DNA of 42,974 nucleotides from Lachnospiraceae bacterium (GTDB taxonomy: Bacteria; Bacillota; Clostridia; Lachnospirales; Lachnospiraceae): contig JAEEXG010000017.1 of NCBI GenBank assembly GCA_016291405.1, positions 1 through 42,974 on the forward strand, written 5' to 3'. The notes below the pieces were generated by a model. The model did no database searches. It was not told the DNA's origin and saw only the letters and a list, made by a program, of their open reading frames with translations. Below are positions 32,003-40,100 of the stretch, piece after piece (positions within the stretch are counted from its first letter, which is position 1; every line of letters starts with the position of its first letter). The position numbers were made by a program, and so were the translations under genes.

Positions 32003-33028
32003 ATGAAACTATCAATAATTGTGCCTGTTTATAACATGGCAAGCGACAACAAATTAAACTTCTGTCTCGATTCGCTCATTAATCAGACCATGTCCGATTA
32101 TGAGATCATTGCGGTAAACGATGCTTCAACAGACAACTCTCTTGATGTGTTAAGAGAATACGAAGCAAAGTACCCAGGTTTCTTTAAGGTTATTACCTAC
32201 GAAAAGAACAGACATCAGGGCGGCGCAAGAAACGAAGGCCTTAAAATCGCAAAAGGCGAATGGATCGGCTTTATCGATTCCGATGACTGGGTGTCAAATG
32301 ACTATTACGAGACTTTGATTAAAAGAGGTGAAGAAACCGGAGCCGACATGGTGGGAAGTAACTTCACTCTGGCTCATGACCACTCTTTTAAAATAGACAA
32401 AGTTATCGATTCAAACACCTTGGAACAGACAGGTGTTATGGACGTTGAAAAAAGAAAGAAACTGATTGTAAATTCGGGAAGCTTAGTCATGAAGATTTAC
32501 AGACGCTCCATGATTTTTGATAATGACCTTTCTTTTCCTGAAAACATGTTTTATGAAGACAACGCCGTAGGTTCTGTATGGATGCTATATTCAAAGCATT
32601 TTGAACTTGTAAACGGCCCTTTATATTATTATTACATGCACGATGATTCAACCGTTCACGTGGTTACTCAAAGCAAATGCGAAGATCGCATTAAGGCTAT
32701 GGAAATCCTGGTTTCAGAGATGAAGAAACGCGGTTTCTTTGAAACATACAAAGAAGAAATTGAATCTATCTTTATTCGACTCTACCTTGTAAACACTTTG
32801 TTTGGGTACATGATTGACGGAAAGAACAAAAACTACGCATTTGTAAAAAAGATAAAGAAAGGGATGATTGAAACCTTCCCCGACTTTAGAAACAATAAAG
32901 ATTACGCTTCTATCCCTGATGCGGAACAGAAGCGCATGATTGATCTTTTTATGAAAAACAGTTTTGCTTTTTACGTTTACTACAATTTGCTTTGGACTTA
33001 TCGAAGATTAAGAAAGCGCTTCTCTTAG
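32003..33028 (+). CDS. GT2 (GT-A fold) glycosyltransferase
   Basis: 341-residue cytoplasmic or membrane-associated transferase of the GT2 superfamily, likely acting on a surface polysaccharide, teichoic acid or glycolipid. The N-terminus LSIIVPVYNMASDNKLNFCLDSLINQT is the classic nucleotide-sugar fold start. NDASTDNS, the GGARNEGLKIAKGEWIGFIDSDD metal motif (DSDD) and MFYEDN follow, with a family-typical helical C-terminus. The start is well fixed by the fold but has no Shine-Dalgarno sequence. Acceptor and donor are unknown. It converges on the histidine kinase gene, with a 21-base overlap of the coding ends. It shares its promoter region with thrS and stands alone on the plus strand. Confidence 0.88.
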   Translation: MKLSIIVPVYNMASDNKLNFCLDSLINQTMSDYEIIAVNDASTDNSLDVLREYEAKYPGFFKVITYEKNRHQGGARNEGLKIAKGEWIGFIDSDDWVSNDYYETLIKRGEETGADMVGSNFTLAHDHSFKIDKVIDSNTLEQTGVMDVEKRKKLIVNSGSLVMKIYRRSMIFDNDLSFPENMFYEDNAVGSVWMLYSKHFELVNGPLYYYYMHDDSTVHVVTQSKCEDRIKAMEILVSEMKKRGFFETYKEEIESIFIRLYLVNTLFGYMIDGKNKNYAFVKKIKKGMIETFPDFRNNKDYASIPDAEQKRMIDLFMKNSFAFYVYYNLLWTYRRLRKRFS

Positions 33029-35209
33029 CTTACCTAAGATACTCTCATAGTGCTTCATTGTATCTTCGTGATACTTAATAACCGTATCATAATCTTCGCT
33101 CTTAGCACTGATTTCTAAGCGCTTTGCTTCTTCTGAAAGGCTCATGGCCCCGATGGAGAGGGAAGCGCTTTTTAATGCGTGTGCATCAACGATATAATTT
33201 TTCCAGTCCCTTTTTTCAAAATAGTCGTTAAGCTCATCTAAGCGAGTGTCATTCATGTAATCGCTTAATATATCTTTATAAAGAGCCAAGTCTTCTGCGC
33301 AGCATGATAATCCCATTCTTGTATCAAGGAAATAAAGCTTACTTAAGAAATCACTGGCGCTATCCTTAACCTTTGGTTCAACTACTTCTTCACCGTTTTG
33401 TAAAAGCTTATTATTTAAATACTTATAAACAATTTCTTCAAGCACTTTTCCTTTTACAGGCTTAGATACATAGTCAGAAAATCCCCAGTCTTTATACTCT
33501 TCCTTTATGTCTCTTCCCACATTTGCGGTTAAAACAATAACGGGAGTCTGATTGTTTGGCGTATCCATACTTCTTAACTTCTTTAAGGTTTCAACACCGT
33601 CCATGTTTGGCATTAAATGGTCCATAAAGATTATGTCGTACTTATTTTTCTTAGCTAAAACCAAAGCATCTTCTCCGCTTAAAGCAGAGTCTATATTAAT
33701 CTGTGTTTTCTTTAAAAGTCCCTTAAAGACATCCACATTCATCTTTACATCGTCAACCACAAGAATATGGGCATCGGGAGCACGGAATTTTTCTTTGTAC
33801 TCTTCAGCGGTTTTAAGATTAGACGCAAGATTTTTGTAAAAGTCTCCTAAAGCAGACACACCGACTATTGTCTGAGGAAGAGTTACCGTAAAGGTGGAGC
33901 CTACGTTTTCTTCACTTTCAACGGAAATCTTACCGTGCATCATATCCGTTAACTGCTTACAGATGCTAAGGCCCAGACCGGTTCCTTCAACGTATTTATT
34001 CTTGCCTTCGTCAAGTCTGTCATATGATTTAAAAAGACGAGAAAGACCTTCTTTTGAAATGCCAACACCTGTGTCTTTAACAGAAACAATAAGATTCATA
34101 TTGTCTCCGTCAAGCTTTTGCCATCTTACTCCCAGTTCCACATAACCTGTCTTTGTGTACTTTACAGCATTGGTTAGGAAGTTGGCGATAATCTGACGTA
34201 CTCTTATTTCGTCTCCGAAAAGTTTTCTCGGAACGGAAGGGTCGTTTGAAACCTTTATTTCAAGACCTTTTTCTTTTGCCCTTATGCTTACAAGATTATA
34301 GCAATCCTCAAGCACCTTCATGACATCGTATTCAATTGGCACGATTTCAAGTTTTCCGGCTTCAAGCTTTGAAGAATCCAATATGTCATTTATCATAGAC
34401 AAAAGATTCTGACCGGCGCTTCTAATATTTCCCGCATATTCTCTTACTTCAGGACTTATGTTTTCTCTTAGAATCATTTCATCCATACCAAGAACCGCAT
34501 TAATGGGGGTACGGATTTCATGGCTCATCTTTGCAAAGAAAGAATCCTTTGCCTGCTGCAAAGCTTCAGCCTTTGTAACATCGGAAATTGCCTGTTCAAT
34601 TCTTGTATGAAGCACAACGGCAAGGCTTCCTACGATTAAAGCCACAATCAAAGCTTCGGCGCTCATCATAAGCCACGGAGGATTTTCGATTCTAAAACCG
34701 TTATCCACGTAGTGCGAGTATGCCAAAAGCGCCATGTTTCCAAGAATTGTGACCACTAAAGTGGTAACGATTCTTCGGTAATCTCTGTAAAGAGCAGTAA
34801 GCAAAAGTGAGCAGACCGCAAAAATCCAGAACACAAGTATATCCGGATAAAAGAAAACAATCACATCAAAATAAGCCGTATAAATAAGCGCAGTTATAAC
34901 GGCGTCTCTAACGTGATCGTTTTTCTTTGGTTTCATTTTACTTATTATCTTTTCTATTCCGACTGAAATTAAGACTATTATTTCCTGGCACAAAAAAGGA
35001 CCCATAACAAACCACAAAAATGACTGCCAAATGCGGTCTGCAAAGATTACTCTTATCCAGACTGCCCAGGCAACAAAATTGCATATGAGTCCTATCACTG
35101 CGAGGCCCGCAATAGTGCGATTTATGTTCTTGCTGATTCCTCCCAGTTTATCAAAGCCTTTAAAAAGCCCTTCATTTTTCTTTGTATTAGTATGCGAACT
35201 TTTTTCCAC
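33008..35209 (-). CDS. Hybrid sensor histidine kinase with receiver and Hpt domains
   Basis: Membrane phosphorelay protein of 733 residues. Six or so helices occupy about 25-205 with no large external domain. Then: a short coiled segment; HisKA with phospho-accepting His 230 (AKMSHEIRTPINAVLG); HATPase_c (IIANFLTNAVKYTKTGYVEL, VKDTGVGISKEG, EGTGLGLSICKQL); a receiver domain with Asp 530 (IIFMDHLMPNMDG); and a C-terminal Hpt with His 677 (VDAHALKSASLSIGA). The whole relay up to Hpt is thus in one chain; the final response regulator is not in the window. The start is a GTG at 35209 with GGAG seven bases upstream; the frame extends 14 codons further without support. Signal unknown. Confidence 0.92.
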   Translation of the reverse strand: MEKSSHTNTKKNEGLFKGFDKLGGISKNINRTIAGLAVIGLICNFVAWAVWIRVIFADRIWQSFLWFVMGPFLCQEIIVLISVGIEKIISKMKPKKNDHVRDAVITALIYTAYFDVIVFFYPDILVFWIFAVCSLLLTALYRDYRRIVTTLVVTILGNMALLAYSHYVDNGFRIENPPWLMMSAEALIVALIVGSLAVVLHTRIEQAISDVTKAEALQQAKDSFFAKMSHEIRTPINAVLGMDEMILRENISPEVREYAGNIRSAGQNLLSMINDILDSSKLEAGKLEIVPIEYDVMKVLEDCYNLVSIRAKEKGLEIKVSNDPSVPRKLFGDEIRVRQIIANFLTNAVKYTKTGYVELGVRWQKLDGDNMNLIVSVKDTGVGISKEGLSRLFKSYDRLDEGKNKYVEGTGLGLSICKQLTDMMHGKISVESEENVGSTFTVTLPQTIVGVSALGDFYKNLASNLKTAEEYKEKFRAPDAHILVVDDVKMNVDVFKGLLKKTQINIDSALSGEDALVLAKKNKYDIIFMDHLMPNMDGVETLKKLRSMDTPNNQTPVIVLTANVGRDIKEEYKDWGFSDYVSKPVKGKVLEEIVYKYLNNKLLQNGEEVVEPKVKDSASDFLSKLYFLDTRMGLSCCAEDLALYKDILSDYMNDTRLDELNDYFEKRDWKNYIVDAHALKSASLSIGAMSLSEEAKRLEISAKSEDYDTVIKYHEDTMKHYESILGKLREALS

Positions 35210-35238
35210 TGTTATACTCCAAAGTATATATCTACCCG

Positions 35239-35273
35239 TTAACAGTATCAAAATCGCATTAAAATACTGTTAA
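35239..35273 (-). promoter_or_regulatory. Inverted repeat and possible promoter of the histidine kinase gene
   Basis: Perfect 10-bp arms TTAACAGTAT (35239-35248) and ATACTGTTAA (35264-35273). On the minus strand one arm supplies a -35-like TTAACA (35268-35273), and the other a -10-like GATACT (35244-35249) at 18 bases. It could be an operator spanning a promoter, or a weak terminator of nagA; no U run is present. Confidence 0.4.
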
Positions 35274-36383
35274 TTAGCGAGATATTACAACTTCTTTTAA
35301 GTTAAAGTCCTTATCTACTACTAACAAATCAGCATCTTTACCTTTCTCGATGCTTCCAACTTTATCAAATACTCCTATCTGTTTTGCGGGAGTTCTTGTG
35401 GCTGATATAATTGCATCTTCCTTGGAAACGCCCATTTTTATTGCTTCTACCATAACATCATACAAAGTTGAAGCGCTTCCTGCAATAGTTTTATCTTTAA
35501 GTGTGGCAAGACGTCCTTCCACAAATACGTCCTGACCGCCGAGCGAATACTTTCCGTTTGGCATACCTGTTGCTTCCATGCTGTCGCTTATAAGCATGAT
35601 TCTGTCAGCTCCGAAATATCTGAAGGTGTTTCTAACTACAGCGGGGTGAACATGCACTCCGTCTGCGATAAGTTCAACTTTTATGTTTTCATCATCCATA
35701 GCCGCTCCGATTACTCCGGGATTTCTGTGTGAGTAAACGGGAAGAGCGTTATAAAGGTGAGTTACTTCTTTTGCTCCGTTTTTAATTGCCTTAACGGCTG
35801 TGTCATAATCGGATGTGGTGTGAGCGATAGAACAAACAATCTCGCCCGATAATTCTTTTATAAAGTCAAGAGCTCCTTCGGTTTCAGGCGCAATGGCAAC
35901 TACCTTACAAAGATTTCCGGAAGCTTTGTTAAGTCTTCTTACCATATCAGCGTCTGCCTTCATAATGAATTCAGGATTCTGAGCTCCGCATTTTTCTCTT
36001 GAAATAAAGGGCCCTTCAAGATAAATACCCTTTATGGTCTTTGTTTCTTTAGCTACTTCCTTTACTACTTTAACTACCTTTGTAAGCTTGTCTTCATGGA
36101 ATGTCATGGTAGTCGGGCAATAAGAAGTGATTCCTCGACTTTCTTCAAACTTAATCATTTCTCTTAAGCCATCAGGATCAGCGTCACAAGTGTCATGTCC
36201 GAAACATCCGTGAGAATGAACGTCCACAAGCCCTGGAATAATGTACTGTTTTGCTTCTTCAGGTGACAAAGAAACCTCCGGGATTTCCTCCACACTTTTT
36301 ATTTTCCCGTTCTCAATGTAAATTCTTCCGGGATGAAACTTTGCGTCCTTAAAGAACACATATCCTTCCAATTCTCTCTTCAT
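35274..36383 (-). CDS. nagA: N-acetylglucosamine-6-phosphate deacetylase
   Basis: Converts GlcNAc-6-phosphate to glucosamine-6-phosphate for amino-sugar use and cell-wall recycling. An amidohydrolase of 369 residues with the metal-site motif PGLVDVHSHGCFGHDTCD, EGPFISREKCGAQNPE, SIAHTTSDYDTA, THLYNALPVYSHRNPGVIGAA, ADGVHVHPAVVRN and SDSMEATGMPNG, all standard for NagA. The ATG at 36383 is preferred over the TTG four codons earlier because GGAG lies six bases before it. No nagB is in the window, so it appears as a single gene. Confidence 0.96.
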   Translation of the reverse strand: MKRELEGYVFFKDAKFHPGRIYIENGKIKSVEEIPEVSLSPEEAKQYIIPGLVDVHSHGCFGHDTCDADPDGLREMIKFEESRGITSYCPTTMTFHEDKLTKVVKVVKEVAKETKTIKGIYLEGPFISREKCGAQNPEFIMKADADMVRRLNKASGNLCKVVAIAPETEGALDFIKELSGEIVCSIAHTTSDYDTAVKAIKNGAKEVTHLYNALPVYSHRNPGVIGAAMDDENIKVELIADGVHVHPAVVRNTFRYFGADRIMLISDSMEATGMPNGKYSLGGQDVFVEGRLATLKDKTIAGSASTLYDVMVEAIKMGVSKEDAIISATRTPAKQIGVFDKVGSIEKGKDADLLVVDKDFNLKEVVISR

Positions 36384-36490
36384 TTCTCTCTCCAATCTAT
36401 ATATAAAGTTTTGCCTGATTTCCTACATTGTCTAGTTTAATACCATTCCGCATTTATTTAAAGGTATATAGTTGTCCATATTTTAAAAAA

Positions 36491-36537
36491 AATGCCCTTT
36501 GGGGGCCGGAGTAACCGGCCCTTCCAAAAGGCATTGG
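36491..36537 (-). terminator. Terminator of the protease-cohesin operon
   Basis: Long stem: AATGCC (36491-36496) with GGCATT (36530-36535) outside, and GGGCCGG (36503-36509) with CCGGCCC (36515-36521) inside. The minus strand continues with eight T. It starts seven bases after the cohesin-like gene stop. Confidence 0.92.
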
Positions 36538-36543
36538 TTTCTT

Positions 36544-37128
36544 TTACCAGAATAATCTGGTGATGCTATAGAAGAATCTTGAAAGCGCATTGTAAATGCT
36601 GTTAACTGCATTGTTTGCTGCTTCATGACGTCCCCAGAAAGAATTGGGCTTGGGAAGCTTTAAGGTAATGGTTCCTTCTTCGGCTTCTCTAAGTTCCATT
36701 GCTTTTCTGTTCTGATAAGCATCTGTTACTTTTGTAGCGATGGTAACCTTTTCTCCGTTATAAGCATTCTTTGCTTTAAAGTTTAAGGTTACAAATCTTT
36801 CGCTTGCTTTAAGAGGTGTGTCTGATACGAATGCGTATGATACCACACCGTCTTCTTCAATGTTAATATCATCAAGGCTTAAAGCATCGTTGTATACTGC
36901 CCAGTCAAGTTCAAGAACTGAAGGATCATAAGCTACAACAAACTGTCCGCTTGTGATTTCGCTTCTTCTTGTAACATCAACCATGACTTTAACAGTGTCC
37001 TGTCTTGAAGATATTGTTGTTACAAAATAATCTGTTGCTACATTACTTTTTGCATAAGCACCGATAGAGCTAAGGGCCATAATCAATGTAAATGCAAGCG
37101 CAGCCACTGATGTAAATATTTTCTTCAT
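36544..37128 (-). CDS. Secreted cohesin-like domain protein
   Basis: 194 residues. The signal peptide ends near 26 (GAYA). A single beta-sandwich from about 30 to 155 resembles a cohesin: DTVKVMVDVTRR, SGQFVVAYDPSVLELDW, GVVSYAFVSDTPLKASERFVTLNFKAK, which matches the family's strand pattern and its YDPSVLE motif. The last 36 residues form an unusual aromatic tail (SFWGRHEAANNAVNSIYNAL, then FFYSITRLFW), possibly a membrane-associating amphipathic helix. GGAG lies eight bases before the ATG, 18 bases after the protease gene, so both are co-transcribed. Since that protease carries a dockerin, the obvious inference is that this protein receives it. A cohesin-fold carbohydrate-binding module is the alternative. 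Confidence 0.75.
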   Translation of the reverse strand: MKKIFTSVAALAFTLIMALSSIGAYAKSNVATDYFVTTISSRQDTVKVMVDVTRRSEITSGQFVVAYDPSVLELDWAVYNDALSLDDINIEEDGVVSYAFVSDTPLKASERFVTLNFKAKNAYNGEKVTIATKVTDAYQNRKAMELREAEEGTITLKLPKPNSFWGRHEAANNAVNSIYNALSRFFYSITRLFW

Positions 37129-37146
37129 CTTATTAGCTCCATTTCT

Positions 37147-40100
37147 TTATTCATTGCCTGAAACCGATTCTTCGCCTTCACCATCAACAGACTCATCGGG
37201 AGTTGTTGCTGTAGTTTCTTCGGTTGTTTCTTCGGTTTCTTCAGTTACTTCTTCATTTGCTGCTTCTTCGTTAGCCTGTGCTTCGAGGACAGCCTGTGCT
37301 AAAGCAGCTACTTCGGCATTTACTTCCGAAAGCTTCTTGATGGGCTTGTCTGAAAGAGAAGGAACACGTGAAGCGTTTTTTTCAAATCTGATTACTTCAT
37401 CAATGCTTACGGGTGTTTCCAAAGTGCCTTCGGTTGTTTCGATGGAGTTAGTGCCATCTAAGGTTCTGTCACTTGCATTCCATCTGTAAATACCTGCTAC
37501 GGGCCATATCTTTGAAGCAAACTCTCCGAGCTTGTAAACATCGAAGTATTCAACCATTTCTTCGTAATCAATTCTATCCTTGATAGCGTAGAGTTTTGAC
37601 TGTTCGCCACCGTCATACATTGAGTAGAAGATATAGTCGGTTTCTTCATCATAGTAGAAGGAATGGTAATACCACTTGCCTTCTGTTGAGATACCTGTAT
37701 CAGTCAATTTATTGAATATATATCCAAGACCTGCAAGGTAATCAAGTCTGTAAAGCATACCGCTTCTGTCAATAAGATAGAATCTGTCGTAAGGCGCATT
37801 ATATCTTGTGTTAAGTCCGCTTCCAACATATGTAATACCGGCGAAGTACTCTCCACCTGTGTATTTTGAAAGGTTCATAGCACCCTGAGGCTGGCCTTCA
37901 GTATCATATATCGGAACAAAGTATGCATATGTGCCGTATAATACATCGGTTACGTAACCGTAAGCCATATCTGTACACCAAAGTCTCTCTTCATCACTTC
38001 CGTCAATCAAGATTGATTCGAATGTGTTAGGATCGACAAGGTACATGTTTGCTGCACCCTGGTCTTTTGTTTCATCGGATACATACAAGTAATCTCCGAC
38101 AACGGCAGCTGACCAGAAAGGAGCAGGCTGTGCTTCCGAAAGCTTTGTAAACTCTAATGTCTCTGTATTGATTGTAGAGAAGAATACTTCGCTGTTTTCA
38201 TCATATACAATTGCATTAAGGTCTGTATTGATTGTAAATACGGTTACCTTACATTCAGCTGTAAGTGATTCGCCGTCTTTGTTCTTTGCTACAGTTGTTG
38301 CTGTGATGATTGCTTCACCCTTTTCAACACCCGTTACAATACCGTCTTCATTAACTGTTGCTATTGATTCATCTGATGATGTCCATACAACAGTGTCATC
38401 AGCCAATGTGAGAGGTCCTACTGATGCTACCAATATATCGCTTGAGCCCTTCAATACAGAAATTTCTGTATCTGAAAGTTCAATGCTGTCACAGATATCT
38501 GTATCATCAATACCGCTCATATTTACACGATACTCAGACATGTTTCCTGCATAGTCGATTACTGTTACGTAGAATACTGTCTTGGGAGGATCGATTTCTA
38601 TTGTTGTTGAGTCACCAAGCTTTGTCTGGTTTACACTGTATGACTCAAGCACGGTCTGACGATCTCTTGTCACAAGCTTAACTGCTGCAACATATCTGTT
38701 GTCTTCTACGGAAATGACAAGCTTTCCGTTGTCAACAGTGTTTCCGCTTACATCGAGTGTAGGCATTACAGCCTCAACAACCTTTGCGGTAGGAGCTGTA
38801 TTATCGATTGTCATAGGAATTGTTAAGTTAATTCCCTTACCTGTTGCTACTCTTTCTTCATTGTAGTAAGCAGGAACCGCTGTTACAGATACATTAACCT
38901 TTGTACCGTCGGGAAGTGCTTTTCCTTCGGCATCTGTACCTGCCCAACCAAGCTTAACGCTGGCTGATGTTGACTGCCATGCACCTAAAGAATCGCTATA
39001 GTATGTAGCTGTCTGAGGTCCCTTGACATTTTCAAAGTACAATTCGCCTGTTTCGGCATCTGTTACATTTGCTGTTACGTTGGCAGCATTTCTTATAAGA
39101 GTGTAGGTGAATGCATCGAGCTTATCTCCACCCGTAGATGAAAATGCATTTCTGTCTGCAATGTACTCTTCATCATTTTCATATGAGTTAGGCATATAAT
39201 AATATGTCTTTCCGGATGCTACCTTCATTGTTAAGAAGTTGGTACGTGAAATACCATTGTAAGAGAACTGCTCATCATCACCTGCAAAGTATTCCATTGC
39301 ATCAAATGGATCAAACATTGAAGAATCTGACCAGTCTCCGTAGAATGCAAGTACAGGAATGGACAAATCAATCTGTCCGTCAAGAATTACAAATCCTTCT
39401 ACGAACATTCCGTTTTCAAAGTTTGACTCTATGTATTCTTTGTCTTCTTTTGTCAAAGCAACGTTTACAGATACGTTTGCTTTGTTCTTTACAACAAATA
39501 CTTTTTCTTTTAAGTTGATTGAAGCCTTACGAGGAGAAGCGATTGCTCTCATAAGTGTGTTAACGTCATCCGTATCAACGAGACCGTTTGAGTTAAAGTC
39601 GTAAGCATCTTCAAAATTGTTTACTATAGGATAGCTTGCACTGTTGTTAATCATCTTTAAGAGTGCAAGTGAGTCCTTCTGATTAACTTTTCCGTTTCCG
39701 TCTACATCGTAGAGGAACTGTTCGCTGTCTGTCTTGATTGTTACATTGGGGCTTAACTTATGTGAGTTATTTGCAATAAATGTTCCATCAACAACAGACT
39801 CTGTCAAAAATGCGTTGTCAAATGTATAATAAGCTTTTTCATTTGACATGTTGTTTACAGTAAAGCTGAAACTGTAATTACCCTTTCTTGCAGGGTCATC
39901 GCCAAGTTCAATCTTAACTTTACCGTCGTTTCCTGCTTCCGAACCTACTGTAAGGTAAGCCGGTGTATTGATTGCCGCATATGCATTAGCCAAACCTGAA
40001 CCCTGCTTACGAGGAGAATAGTATCCTCCGTCTGCCTGGGTAAGGGGCATTGCTGTTGACATTAACAAGCTCTGGGCAAGTGTTCTTGCAGAAAGTCCGG

